A stretch of 64,000 bases of DNA from Mesomycoplasma ovipneumoniae (lineage in GTDB: Bacteria > Bacillota_I > Bacilli_A > Mycoplasmatales > Metamycoplasmataceae): positions 682,001 to 746,000 of the forward strand of contig NZ_CP146005.1 in NCBI RefSeq assembly GCF_038095995.1, given 5' to 3'. Positions 45,654-57,245 of this stretch are shown in pieces. Below the pieces are notes generated by a model. The model had not been told where the DNA came from, did not search any database, and worked only from the letters and a program-made list of their open reading frames with translations. The position numbers and the translations under genes were made by a program. Position 1 is the first letter of the stretch. Every line of letters begins with the position of its first letter.

Positions 45654-46343
45654 CCTGAGTTTGACAGTTTGAGGCAAAAATTCACTTTTTAGTGAATATA
45701 AACATGCAAAAATACCGGTAAATCCGGGTTTTTTGGCTAAAATCTTAATTTTTATATTTTAAGATTAACTTGTTGCAAAAAAAAAAAAAAAATGCTTGGT
45801 CTAAAAAAATTTCTGTTATAATGTGAGTTACTAAGAATAAATTAATAAATTTTAATATTGAATTAAGTGGGAATTAGTTATGTTTTTTGTCTAATAAAAT
45901 TAGATAGTGTGAATTATCCATTATGTTTTTAAATATAATGGAATGCCTTAAATTTACTCGTTTAGAAATCTTAAAATTTAGGGCTTTTGGTTATTGTTCT
46001 TTCAAAACTTCATATGTTTTTTTAGGCTCGATGTAAGTAAAAACGAGTTTTCTTTTTACATTGAGTTTAAATAGTAGTTGTATTTTTTATGATTTTTGCC
46101 AGTGTTTTAAACTAAAAAAGCAGTTTAAAAATTCATAATTTTACTTTTTAAGTTAAAATTATAGCTTTTTTAGTTTGTTTCATTTGATTAATAAATAGAT
46201 TTTTCTTTGTGAGTGTTAGATTTAAAATTTAGTGCTTTTTTTGCTGTGACAGTTATTTTTCCCGAGTTTGGCAGTTAAAAAACTTGAAAAGGCGGCTAAA
46301 ACTGAACCATTTTTAAGGTATCTGATCAAACTGGTAAACTCAG
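45654..46343 (+). mobile_element. Mini-element copy 5 (MFFV mini-ORF), 690 bp
   Basis: Left end CCTGAGTTTGACAGTTT and right end AAACTGGTAAACTCAG. It has 16 A's, TTGGTC (45796), TATAAT (45817), AAGTGGG ribosome site and the mini-ORF M-F-F-V-stop at 45880-45894, followed by hairpins. It is flanked by a perfect 13-bp direct repeat ATTAATTGTTTTT (45641-45653 and 46344-46356). Near 46260 an internal CCCGAGTTTGGCAGTT resembles a second left end, which suggests nested insertions. Confidence 0.85.
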
Positions 46344-46374
46344 ATTAATTGTTTTTTTGTTTAAAAAACAAAAA

Positions 46375-46400
46375 AACATGTGGAAAATTCACATGCTTTT
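46375..46400 (-). terminator. Terminator of pepF
   Basis: On the minus strand, CATGTG-aattttc-CACATG is followed by a T-run; it lies about 35 nt past the pepF stop codon. Confidence 0.75.
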
Positions 46401-46430
46401 TTAATTTTGGATAAGATATTTAAAATTTGA

Positions 46431-48254
46431 CTAAAAATCGATATTAAATATTTTTTTACCTAGACGAATATACTCATCAATTTGACTTTCAAGAACTGAA
46501 AAGGCTTGACGGTACATTCCTGGATCGCTAAGATCAACTCCAGCATTTTTGAGAATTTCGCTTGGTCAATCAGATCCGCCTTTTGAAAGGAAATTTTCGA
46601 TGTAATTTTTTATTGCTGTTTTTCCTTCTTTTTTGTATTTCTGGAAGAAAACATTAGCAGCAAGATAACCAATTGCATATTTATAAACATAATACCCATA
46701 ATAATAATGAGGAACAATTACGCTATAAATAAAGGATTTTTCGTCAATTTCATCATCATTTGGTTTGTATTTTTTAATTATTTGTTCGTAAATCTTAACA
46801 AAATCATCATATGAACCAGTTAGCTCACCACTGTCCATTTTTTTATATAAAGTAGCCTCATAATCAGCCCAAATAACTTGGCGTTGAACTGTTGAAATAA
46901 AGGTTGAAATTTTTTGGAAAACAATATCGAATTTGAGTTTATCATCATCTTGATTTTTCAAAAGATAATCATCAACCATTAATTCGTTAAAGATTGAAGC
47001 TATTTCGGCAAGAAAAATTGGGTATGAACTGTTGTGATAATCTTGGTGTAAATCAGAATAATAAGAATGAAGTGAATGTCCTAATTCATGAGCTAAAGTA
47101 TGAACTGAATTAATTGTAAAATCAAAGTTCATAAGAATATATTTTTTTTCAAGACCGTAAGATCCACCAATTGAATATGCTCCAGAACGCTTAGAAGGCA
47201 CGTAGTGATAGTCAATTCAACGATCTGAAAAGGATTTCTTAACAATTTCTACATATTCTTCGCCCATTGGTTCTATAGATTTAAGGACAATTTCTTGGGC
47301 ATCTTCAACAGAATAATTATCTTTAATCTCAACAAGTGGAACTAAACGGTCTCAATGGTTCATTTTTGTTCCAAATTTTGCTTTATAAAATTGTTTTTGG
47401 GCATGAAAAAATTTATCAAATATTGGAAATGCAGCGGCGACATTACTAAATAAGTTTTGTAAATTATCTTCTAAAAACCGATCAGAAGACAAGCAAGCTT
47501 GAATTAATGAAGGATAATTTCTTGTCTTTGCATCAACTGAGGCAGATTTAATATGTTGATAAAATAAATTTGCAAAAGTATTTTTATGTTCCAAATAAGC
47601 TGAATAATAATTTTGATAGGCTAATTGACGAACATGAGGACTTCCGGTTTTTAAATAATTAAAATAATTTGTCGAATTAAGCGGTAATTTATCACCTTTT
47701 TCATCAATAATATCAGCAAATTTAGTTTCTGAATTTGAAAGAATTGAAAAAATTTTATAAACTGAAAATTCACCAAAAGATGTTTTTGTAAGATATTCCT
47801 CAACTTGATCATCAAGTTTGTGTTTTTTATTATCAAGTCGATAATTTAAATCTTTTAAATAAGGTTTTACGCGCTCATCATTTATTCAGCTGCGAATTTT
47901 TTCTTCATTTTTGTAAAAAATAACATCAAGTGAACCTAATTTAGACTCAAATTCTGACATTAAGAAAGAAAATTTTTCATTAAGTTGGCTAAAAACAGGG
48001 CTAACAACATTTGTGCTTATGTTGTTTGAAATGTAATTATAAATTTTGTTATATTTAATTCCAAAGTCTTCTTCAAGTTTTTTAAAATGAAGAAAATTTT
48101 CAACATTATCAAATTGTTGGTCCTTCATTTGAATTAATTTTTGCGAAATTTGGACTATTTCGGCAAAATTCTCCTCAATTGTTTTGCCTTCAAGTAAGAC
48201 TTCTAGATCAAAACGGTGCTTTTCGGGAATTTCTGAGTATTTTTTAAATTGCAT
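46431..48254 (-). CDS. pepF: Oligoendopeptidase F
   Basis: 607 aa M3-family zinc metallopeptidase, cytoplasmic, cleaving peptides of roughly 7-17 residues to supply amino acids. H-T-L-A-H-E-L-G-H-S-L-H-S near residue 390 contains HExxH, the zinc and catalytic site, with the family's downstream Glu in A-E-I-A-S-I-F-N-E. Full length for the family. Start ATG 48254 has AAAGGAG 8 nt upstream. TGA Trp codons at 47886, 47352, 47217 and 46566 split it under the standard code. It is a single-gene unit with its own terminator. Confidence 0.96.
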
Positions 48255-48384
48255 TTCTTCTCCTTTGCTTTTGTAAAATTTCGCCCTTAACTTCAAATAT
48301 TACATATATATAATATAATTTAAGCAAAAATTAATTTTAGAATATAATTGTACCTTATTTTTTCAAAATTCCAATCCTAAAAAA

Positions 48385-48426
48385 TAAAAAAATGTTATAA
48401 TTAACTAAAAAAATGTTATAATTAAC
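48385..48426 (+). promoter_or_regulatory. Tandem duplicated promoter before mib
   Basis: The same 21-bp unit (TAAAAAAATGTTATAATTAAC) stands twice head to tail. Each holds an extended -10, TG-T-TATAAT. The second ends 25 bp before the mib ATG. Copy number could change by slippage and alter expression. Confidence 0.7.
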
Positions 48427-48451
48427 TAAAAGATACACTTGGAGGGTGACA

Positions 48452-50566
48452 ATGATTTTTTTGACCAAAAGAGGCAAAATTGTTCTCTTGACTGCCACGC
48501 CTATAATCATTATTCCGGTCGCTAGCGCTCTTAATCAATATTTAACAGCGCTAAATTTTCCGGCTTTTGAAAACACATATTCAAACTCAAGTCCATCAAC
48601 AATTGCCAAAAACGAAATCGATAAAGATCTAAAATTCAATTCTCCAGTTACAAATGCAATTTTTAAGCAAAAAGAAGAAAATAAACCTAATCAAACTCAG
48701 AAAATTGAAGATACAAAACAGCCAATTATAATAAAAAATCCCGAAAAAGTTGAACAAAAAAAGCCAGAAATTGCCGCTCCACAACAAGCTCCAACTTTAA
48801 AGCCAAAATTTGCACCTCAAAGCGCAACTTCAGGTTCAAATTTAATAGTTGGTACTGAATTAAGCCGGCTCACCCAACTTGCCTTACAACGAAAAGCATC
48901 TGGATTTAGTGCAGAAATTAAAAAACTCGAATCACGTATTGCTAATATCGATGCCCAAGTAAAAGAAATAAATCGCTATTATGACGAAGAATACAATAAA
49001 AATAATGGTGATGATGCCCCTGGTTCACGAAGAAGTTGAGAAGAAGGTCGCCGACTTAGTTTGTATTCCTGTGAACCATCAATTGATTGTCCAGCAATTC
49101 GGCTTGATCAAAATAAAGCTGAATTAGAGCGTTTAAGACGCGAAGCAGCTAACCCAAAACCCTTAACTGCTGAGGAAATTAATCTTATAAAACAAGGTTT
49201 ATTACCTGATCCTAACAATCCTTATGCTTGAGGTTATGATGATGAGGCTAAAAATCCAACACTAAATCGGCTAAAAGCTGAAAATCTTAGCCGAGTTTTT
49301 AACACTCCAAGTTATTATTCTCGAGTTTCAAGTTCAATTTCGAGCCTTGAATACACTGGTTGGACAAAAACTGATGTTTCAAATGATTTTGCAAACATTT
49401 TTACAGAACACGGTGTCTCAGGTAATTCAATCCAAATTTACGAATACACTCCAAATGAACAAAACGAAGACCGTGCTAATCGAAGTCCGATAAAAGCAAT
49501 TGTTCTAAATGCCGATGATTCTAATGCTTTTGACAAATTTCAAAAAATTATGAACCAAGCAATCAAGCAAGATAATAAAATTCAAGCTGTTGTTCTTAAA
49601 AATGTCGGTTCGCTTAATTCATTACAAAATATTGATCCAATTCTAAAAGCAATTCCTTCTTCAGTTATTAAGTTGACTTTATTTTTAAATAATCCAGCGG
49701 CAACTCGCGGACTAAGAGGACTTGAAAATGTCAAATTAAAAGAATTAGAACTCTATTCAGATTCAAATGCGGTTTCACAACATTGATCAATTAATCCAAA
49801 TGCACTGAAAAACGTTGATTTTATTAGTTTTGACTATCAAAATCAGTTTAACGTTACAAAAAATTCGGGCGAAAAACTACCTTCTTCAATAATTTTTAAC
49901 ACACTTCGGTTTGACAAAGGCGATGATGTTGCTAAAATTAACGAAGGTCTTGAAATTGTTTTTAATTCTAAAATTAACCAACGTGTTTTTCAAGGTAATT
50001 TTGGCGGCAAAGGTGGTTGACCGACTTTTTTAGATTTTTCTGATACTAATATCAAAACTCTAAAAGGAATTTGGTTTGACGAACTTAACCGTGTTTATAA
50101 TATAAATGTTGAAAATTGACCCGAACCTTTTGCAAAAGAAAATTTTAAAGGCAATCGAACTCTAAAATTCAAGCGAATGATATTTCAGCCCGACACTGTT
50201 GGCGGGTCAGATGCTTATGTTGTTAATATTTCTGATTTTGATGGCGCCCAATTTAGCCAGCGGTTAGCCTTTGGCGATCCACCGCCACCACCAACTGAAA
50301 TTCAATTTAAGCGAAATGGTCAGGATATTTACGGAATTCCCCTTTATTTAAAAGGTCAAAATTTAACCGGTGATGCAAAAAGCCAACTTGAGTCTTTTAT
50401 TAGAGCGGCAAATGCTAATGGCCAAAGACGAATTACCCAAATTTATGTCGAAAGTGATGGACTAAAATCCCAACTTGGCGGTCAAATTGGAAATGTTTTA
50501 ATTCAAACTAAAATTGCTAACCAAAACAGTCAACAAGGAGGAGATAGCGATGAAATTGAGGTCTAA
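48452..50566 (+). CDS. mib: MIB, mycoplasma immunoglobulin-binding protein
   Basis: 704 aa. N-terminal hydrophobic segment (residues of about 8-28) serves as signal anchor, followed by a Pro/Lys/Gln-rich linker to about residue 135, a helical Arg/Glu-rich stretch and a large domain of L-K-E-L-E-L-type strands (leucine-rich-repeat-like, about 370-520). MIB captures IgG and delivers it to MIP. The start is ATG 48452 with GGAGGG 5 nt upstream; the in-frame GTG at 48446 overlaps the ribosome site. It overlaps the mip start by 17 nt, so the two are co-translated. Identification rests on order, topology and the paired protease. Confidence 0.85.
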
Positions 50567-52991
50567 AATTCTATTTTTATTACCCAGCATTTTACCAATT
50601 ATTGCTATTTCGTGCGCTAATACTGATTCTAATTTAAAAAGCATTAGTGATGTTGAAAAATCTTTAACTGATCTAAAAAATAAATTCGACTCTTCGCAAA
50701 ATAGTAGTTCAGAAAACCTAAATAATTTACTTACAAAAATTAACGATGAAATTCAGAATTTAAAAAAAATTTTAAATTCTGACAAACTAGGTAAATTCAA
50801 CCAAGAATCAGAAAAAATCCTATCAAAACTAAGCACTTTTTCTGATAATGACTTGCAAAATCAAGAAAAAAATGCGGAATTTCAAAAGACTTTTTCCGAG
50901 CTTGTTAGTTTAGTTCAAAATCAAAAAGACACTCCAAAACCGCAAAATCCAAGTCCAATTCCTAATCCAAATCCAGGTGCAAATCCAAACCCAGGTCAAA
51001 ATCCAAATCATCCTCGGCCTGAGCCAGTTTCGCCTGAAAAAATTTCAACTCTAACGCCACAAGGTCAAACTTTTTCGATCTGAAGAGATAACAAACGTAT
51101 TGTTGAAGACCAATATAAATACGATGACCCTAAAAAAGAGCTAGAATACCATCGAAGTTTAAACAATATTTCTAGTCAAGGTGGATTTACTACCGCAAGT
51201 GTTTTACAACCTCGTCCTGAAAGTTTCAATCTTCCAAGTTCATCTGTCCTTGAAAAATTAAACCAACAGGCAAAGAATGCTAATCAGCCTTACTATCAAA
51301 ATGCTCAATTACGTGGATTTTCTTTGCCTGAAATTGGGACTGATGGTCAAATCAAAGGTATTTTAATCAATAATTTTGTGCAACCTCCAGCAGTTCCGGC
51401 TTATTGAGGAAATGAAAAGTGAACCGGCGGATCAAATCGCAACGGTTTACCGCGAGTTTTACCAAATGATACTTATCGAAAAATAGCAAAAAATTCGTTC
51501 TCTTTTGGAATAAGAAACGGTAAACAACGCGATCCTAATGACAATATTGAAAATCCTGATGCAACAAAACGGGTAGTTCGTTCAGATATGTCTTTTGGAA
51601 CAGCAGCAATTCTTGACTTTGAAAAAACAGAAAATGGATCTTATCCTCTAAAGTGATTTTTCATAACAAATGCTCACGTTGCCGGAAGTTTGCGACTTGC
51701 AAACGACGTGCCGACTGATAAAACCCAAGTTTGAGGCCGGGATGAGTCAAATTATAGTGAACAGTTTCGACAATATAACACTTGAACAATTACTCTGAGA
51801 AAACTAAAAAATACAACGCCAGTTCATTCAAAATTGCCAACATCAATTGGCGAAGGATTCGAGACTTATTATGACAGCGAAGAAGTTCGCGTTAAAGAAT
51901 TAGAGGGAAATTTATATAATAACGGTCGCGATGGCCAATATGAACGCGACTCACTGCTTGTGCATGAAACGCCAAAAAAACCTTTAAATGTCCGTACAAT
52001 TGTAATTGGAACAAACGCGCTAAAGTCTTCACCAAAAGACTTTTCTTCACAAAAGGTGTACCAAAATATTGAAGAAGTTCTTGATTTTGCCGTTGTTGAA
52101 GTTAATTTTGACAATGAAACTCAAGCAAAAAAAATGACTCAAGACTATTATGAAGCTGCCCAGCAACAAAATCATTATCAAGGCCGTGAAGAAAACTTTC
52201 TTGATCCTAAAGTTTATGAAAAAATTCCGCCAACTGATTTCTACGGCTTTGGTTGGCCTTCAACACAAAATGAAAGTCAAAGAACGCTTGATCGTTATGA
52301 AAATGCAGCTGATTTTGCCACCAGACGCTTTCAAGTTTCACCTTGATTTAATAAATCTGAAGATCTTTATTTTAATAATAACCCTCAAGACAAACGTTGA
52401 GAAAAAGGTGGCGAATTTGCCTGAACTCGCTCATACCGTTCTTTTGTAAATTTACCCGGAATTACCGACTATTTTATTACAAATCCAACACTAACAAGTT
52501 CATATTTTGAAATTCAGCACGCACCTAATGAAAAAGGCGATGTTTCAAGTCCTTATTTGATTTCAGGACAAGGCTTTTTAATTGATAATTTTGCCTCTGG
52601 TGGTGGAGTTAGTGGAACTTCAATTCGCGACAGCAATGAAAAAGTCTACGGACTCCAATTTGCTTCTGATAATACTGCCTCAGCGGCTTTTGTTCTGGCT
52701 TTACGTTCTTATGGATATGACTATAAAGGTTATTATGGAAAATATAATTTACCTTCTTATGATATAATTTATGGTTCAAAAAACCAATTTAAGTCCTATT
52801 TTGATGCAATGTTACAACTTTATGGCAATAAATCTGACAAAAAATTAAAAACTAACTTATTTCCAGATGGCTTTAGCGAATCAACACGAAAAGACGTTTT
52901 TGCCTCAAAGGCTGATGTCGTTAATTTGCCAGAAGATATCCAAAAACGCACATATTCACGGGTTGTTTCAAAAATTGAAGAGGGCAACTAG
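50550..52991 (+). CDS. mip: MIP, immunoglobulin-cleaving protease lipoprotein
   Basis: 813 aa. Signal peptide with lipobox I-A-I-S-C (Cys near 23) makes it a surface lipoprotein. A helical region is followed by a Pro/Asn-rich linker (P-N-P-N-P-G-A-N-P type, about 135-160) and a DUF31 serine protease domain. Catalytic residues: His376 in I-T-N-A-H-V-A, Asp512 in D-F-A-V-V-E-V, Ser688 in G-G-V-S-G-T. In the known system MIP cuts MIB-bound IgG between VH and CH1. ATG 50550 has GGAGGAG upstream, inside the end of mib. The cut is thought to be linked to antigen release with F1-like X0 ATPase, also present in this window. Confidence 0.9.
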
Positions 52992-53061
52992 GCTTTAAAC
53001 TAAAAAATTTTCATTATAAATTAGATATGATATTATTAATTTTTTATAAAGTTGGATTTTC

Positions 53062-54375
53062 ATGAAAATAGCAAGACATTCTGTCATTTTGAACAATTAC
53101 ATTAAGTTTTCAAATTCTTATTTTATTAGAAAGGGAGAAAAAGGACTGCAAATTCTTATACTTTTAATAATTTCAGTGGTTTTTCTTATCATTTTTGCAA
53201 TAGGGGCTGGCCTACTTTGAGACAAAAATATATGATGAGTAGGTCCTGCAGCATTTTGACCCTTACCTTTTGTCTGAATTTATTTTGTTTTAGGTCTTTT
53301 TCTTAAGAAAAAATTTGTTGACTATTTTGATAATAATTCCATTGCTAAATCTATAAAATTTTTAAAATTATTTTTAATAAGCCGCTTGAGTTTTGGACTT
53401 TTGCGCAAATTAAAAGATGAAAATTTTGACAAATATTATAAAAAAGCCAATGAATTAGCAAAAATTAACCCTTTAATTGTTTTTTGCGGGCCTTTTGCCG
53501 AAAGTATGACTTTTTTAAAATCTGTTGAAATTAACGATGTAGATTTTTGTACAACTTCTAATTTGCGTTTTGATTTAGGGGCTAAAAAAACAAAAGTTCT
53601 TGATAATAAACAAATCACTGACCCTTATGATATATCAATTAAAAGTGAAGAATTTAGTTTTATTTTTGTACCAAAAAAATATCAAACAACTGTTGAAAAT
53701 TTAACAATAACCTCACCAGTTTACCAAATTGCAAATAAAATTAACAAATTTGTATTACTTTCAAATATAAAGAATTTAAGTCAAAATTATGAAATTGAAT
53801 TCAAAAATACTATAAATGATTTAAAAGAAATTTCCAAATTTAATTTACCTTTTACAAAAGCTAAACTTTCCCAGTGCTATTTTGATTCCATTTTGCAAAA
53901 AAGCCAATATATTTTTGTTTTAGATCAAGACAAAATATTGAATAATATTCAAAAAATTGATTTAAATTTACTCATTGAAAATTTAACTGAAAACATCGAG
54001 TTAACCTTGGAAAATCCGTTTTCAAACTATGGAAAACCTTTCAAAATTTCAGTTTTGGAACTAATAAAAGAGCTTGAGAATGACGCTAAAGTTAAAAATT
54101 TACGGCTTGCGTTTGATAATGATTTTTATAAATTTTTTAACGACATAATTTTACCCGATCCTCACTATAAATCTGACTCGCCATTGCTCGAATTTAGCTC
54201 AAAAGACGAGTTTAATATTTTCAAAGAAAAACTCGGAATAAGCAATTTATCATTAAATTACTTAAGTCCAAATTTAGTATTTTCATACAAAAATGGTCAC
54301 AGCATTGATATTAGACATATTTTTGCAATTTTTATTGCTAAGAAATTTAAGGAATTAGAAGAAAATGAAAAATAA
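53062..54375 (+). CDS. Unknown protein with two N-terminal membrane helices
   Basis: 437 aa; not recognised. Two hydrophobic helices (residues of about 30-55 and 65-85, a Trp-rich hairpin encoded with several TGA codons) precede a soluble domain of about 330 residues without a motif I know. It is probably a cytoplasmic domain tethered by a helical hairpin. It begins 70 bp after mip and overlaps the following small membrane gene by 11 nt, so it may belong to a mib-mip-linked operon. A very short AT-rich leader precedes ATG 53062 and no strong ribosome site is visible. Confidence 0.75.
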
Positions 54376-54715
54376 TTATAAAAAAATTTCCTTATATTAT
54401 AAATCGACAAGTACCTTTACGTACATCATTTTTCGTTGATTTATTTTAGCAATAGTTGTCGGACTAATAGCTGCTGGAATTTTATTTTGGAATCTTTATA
54501 ACCTTCCGGTTCCTCCATATATTTATATTTTTATTCCCCTTTGCATTTTGGTAGTTCCTTTGTTTTTACAAACATTAATAAATTCTGTTTATTTTTTTGT
54601 TAGTCCAAAAATTCTTGGCAAGCTATTAGAAAAAAATTGGTTTTTGTGACTAAGTAGAAAATTAATGAGAAAATCTTGGGAAAATATGGCAGAAATTTTA
54701 CACTACGCTGACTAA
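54365..54715 (+). CDS. Small membrane protein
   Basis: 116 aa. Two hydrophobic helices (about 24-46 and 55-80) with a short P-V-P-P-Y loop resemble the N-terminal hairpin of the preceding protein, so it could be a partial paralogue. ATG 54365 overlaps the previous stop by 11 nt; AAGAAGAAAATG provides a weak ribosome site. Its last about 30 codons are duplicated, with changes, at 55293-55388, on the far side of mini-element 6. Confidence 0.7.
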
Positions 54716-54729
54716 AAAATTTTTAAATA

Positions 54730-55292
54730 GCTTAGTTTAACAGTTTATGGCAAAAATTCACTTTTTATTGAATATAAATAAGCAAAAACACCGGTAAATC
54801 GGTCTTTTTTGATGCTAAAATCTTAATTTTTATTATTTTAAATTTAGCCTTTTGCAAAAAAAAAAAAAAATGTTTGGTCTAAAATAAAGTTATGTTATAA
54901 TTAGCATCACTTAAGAATAATTAATAAATTTTGGTATTGAATTAAGGGGGGATTAATTATGTTTTTTGTCTAAAAAATCGGAAAATGCGACTTTTCCGTC
55001 ATATTTTTAAATATGATGCAATGCCTTAAATTTGACCGTTTAGAAATCTACAAATTTATGGCTTTTAATTATTGTTCTTTCAAAACTTCATATGTTTTTT
55101 TAGGCTCAATGTAAGTAAAAACGAGTTTTCTTTTTACATTGAGTTTAAATAGTAGTTGTATTTTTTTATGATTTTTGTCACTGTTTTAACTAAAAGAGGT
55201 AGTTTAAATATTTCATATTTTGCTCTTTAAGTTAAAAATGCCGTAAAACTGGAAACTTTTTTAAGATTATCTCATCAAACTGGGAAACTCGG
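54730..55292 (+). mobile_element. Mini-element copy 6 (MFFV mini-ORF), 563 bp
   Basis: The left end is diverged (GCTTAGTTTAACAGTTT); the right end is AAACTGGGAAACTCGG. It has 15 A's, TTGGTC (54874), TATAAT (54896), GGGGGG and the mini-ORF M-F-F-V-stop at 54959-54973, followed by hairpins. It is flanked by diverged direct repeats of about 95 bp (about 54631-54729 and 55293-55388) copied from the end of the small membrane-protein gene. Confidence 0.85.
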
Positions 55293-55390
55293 AAAAAATT
55301 GGTTTTTGTGACTAAGTACAAAATTAATGTCAAAACATTGGGTAAATAAGGCGGAAATTTTACGCTACGTTGACTAAAAAAATTTTCGAT
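55293..55390 (+). pseudogene. Duplicated 3' tail of small membrane-protein gene
   Basis: Repeats the last about 30 codons of the 54365-54715 gene with several substitutions. There is no start codon or ribosome site; it is best explained as target duplication made by mini-element insertion and left to drift. Confidence 0.7.
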
Positions 55391-55418
55391 AAAAATACTT
55401 ATTTATTATAAAAAAAGT

Positions 55419-55448
55419 TATATAATTATTTATGCAAATAATTATATA
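55419..55448 (+). promoter_or_regulatory. adh: Palindrome overlapping adh promoter
   Basis: Arms of 13 bp (TTATAATTATTT-type, centre ATGC at 55432-55435) form a perfect inverted repeat. The left arm contains a TATAAT (55421-55426) usable as -10. GAGGT at 55450 is the ribosome site, about 14 nt before the ATG. A repressor operator or a 5' hairpin is possible. Confidence 0.5.
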
Positions 55449-55466
55449 CGAGGTCATTATATAAAA

Positions 55467-56513
55467 ATGAAAGCATTAGTTTATCGTGGCGATCACAGTA
55501 TTGCCCTCGAAGATGTTGACAAACCAGTTATACAAAAACCAACAGATGCAATTGTTAGAGTTACCAAAACAACTATTTGCGGTACAGATTTAGGAATTTT
55601 TAAAGGTAAAAATCCCGAAGTTGCCTCAGGTAGAATTTTAGGTCACGAAGGTATTGGTATTGTTGAAGAAATAGGTTCAAGTGTTTCTAATGTTAAAGTA
55701 GGTGACAAAGTTTTAATTGGCTGCATAACTCCATGTGGTAAGTGTGACAACTGCCGTGTACAGTTATATTCTCACTGCCGTGAAGCAGAAGGTGGTTGAA
55801 AATTCGGTTACATGATCAACGGAACCCAAGCCGAATATGTAAGAGTTCCTTTTGCCGATAATAGTTTATATAAATATCCTGATACAATTTCTGACGAAGT
55901 AGCTGTTATGTTATCAGACGCACTTCCAACTGGACACGAAATTGGTGTTCAATATGGTCAAGTTTCACCTGGTAAATCAGTAGCAATTATTGGTGCTGGA
56001 CCAGTGGGAATGGGAGCGCTTTTAACTGCCCAACTATACTCACCAGCTAAATTAATCGTGATTGATTTTGACAAAAACCGTTTAGAAAAAGCTAAAGAAT
56101 TAGGAGCAACTCACACACTAGTTCCTGATGAGACATTATTAGACAAATTACACGAAATTGTTGGTCCTGATGGTGTTGATGTGGTAATTGAAGCTGTTGG
56201 ACTTCCACAGTCATGAGACACTTGCCAAAAAATTGTTAAACCAGGTGGAAATATTTCTGTAGTTGGTGTTCATGGTAAAAAAGTCGACTTTAATCTCCAA
56301 AATCTCTGAATTAAAAACATCACCGTTACAACCGGACTAGTAAATACAAACACACTACCAATGCTAATTAACGCAGTTTCAACCGGAAAACTCCCAGTTG
56401 ATGGACTAATTACCCACCGCTTTAACCTTTCTGATATCATGAAAGCTTATGATACCTTCTTAAATGCATCTGACAATAAAGCAATGAAAATTTTCATTGA
56501 CGCGACAAAATAA
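55467..56513 (+). CDS. adh: Zinc-dependent alcohol dehydrogenase
   Basis: 348 aa medium-chain dehydrogenase/reductase, cytoplasmic, NAD(P)-linked. Catalytic-zinc ligands are Cys38 in T-I-C-G-T-D and His in G-H-E-G-I-G; structural-zinc cysteines lie in C-G-K-C-D-N-C and S-H-C. The nucleotide-binding G-A-G-P-V-G-M-G-A lies near residue 175, and D-F-D-K-N-R follows at the cofactor-discriminating strand, suggesting NAD. TGA Trp codons at 55797, 56214 and 56307. It could regenerate NAD+ by reducing an aldehyde. Single-gene unit with its own promoter and terminator. Confidence 0.93.
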
Positions 56514-56599
56514 AGTTATTATTTTCGTTTTATTATTTGTAAATTGTTTTGTAAGACTCGCTGCTTTAAAAGTGCGAGTCTTATTTTTTTATTTTAAAT
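56514..56599. other. Short intergenic after adh
   Basis: Only the adh terminator is seen; then the mini-element remnants begin. Confidence 0.5.
56552..56592 (+). terminator. Terminator of adh
   Basis: AAGACTCGC/GCGAGTCTT arms with a loop of about 12 nt and then ATTTTTTT, 40 bp after the adh stop. Confidence 0.85.
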
Positions 56600-57200
56600 T
56601 TTTAAAATAAAAAAAATTCATTATACTTAGACTTGCTAAGAATGAATTAATAAATTTTTAGATATTAGAATTAAGGGGGAATTAGTTATGTTTTTTGCTA
56701 AAAAACTCAGAAAATGCGAATTTTGGATTGTGTTTTAAAGATAGTGCAATGGCTTAAAATTAACCGTTTGCAAAAAAAAAAAAAAAATGCTTGGTCTAAA
56801 AAAATTTTCTGTTATAATAGAGTCACTAAGAATGAATTAATAAATTTTGATATTGAATTAAGGGGGAATTAATTATGTTTTTGCCATAAAAAAATTAGAT
56901 AGTGCGAATTATCCATTATATTTTTAAATATGATGGAATGCCTTAAATTTAACCGTTTAGAAATCTATAAATTTAAGGCTTTTGGTTATTGTTCTTTCAA
57001 AACTTCATATATTTTTTTAGGCTCAATGCAAATAAAAACGAGTTTTCTATTTGCATTGAGTTTAAATAGTAGTTGTATTTTTTCTTTCATTATGGTCAGA
57101 TTTAAAATTCAATGTTTTTGCTTTGATTGTTATTTTTCCTGGATTTGTCAGTTTGATGACAAAAATTAAGACAAAGGGTTGAATTTAACACTTCAGATCA
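56600..57200 (+). mobile_element. Mini-element copies 7a and 7b, partial and nested
   Basis: Two leaders stand head to tail. 7a (about 56620-56768) has a decayed promoter, GGGGG and ATG at 56688, but the mini-ORF runs on for 17 codons because its stop is lost. It breaks at CCGTTTGC, where a new poly-A (16 A's) starts 7b. 7b has TTGGTC (56791), TATAAT (56813), mini-ORF M-F-L-P-stop at 56875-56889 and the hairpins. Neither has a complete set of ends. IS1634 transposase tail sequence follows from about 57165. Confidence 0.7.
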
Positions 57201-57245
57201 ACAAATCATGTTTAAAAATCGCTATGGCGTTCCCTGTGAACCAAA
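57165..57245 (+). pseudogene. IS1634-type transposase 3' remnant, target of the intact IS
   Basis: Encodes a version of the transposase C-terminus (K-L-R-Q-R-V-E-F-N-T then F-K-N-R-Y-G-V-P-C-E-P-N). It continues past the intact IS at 59153-59210, with N-I-W-N-R-stop, so the IS landed inside an older relative. Confidence 0.8.

Noticed and set aside
17276..57000. Mini-ORF as a leader peptide attenuating a downstream gene
   Set aside because: No plus-strand gene follows closely in copies 1, 2, 3, 4 or 5; the next genes there are convergent or hundreds of bases away, so classic attenuation is unlikely.
56688..57169. A 79-aa ORF at 56930-57169
   Set aside because: It covers the mini-element hairpins, has no ribosome site and ends in remnant sequence; its start codon is the ATG of a hairpin loop region.
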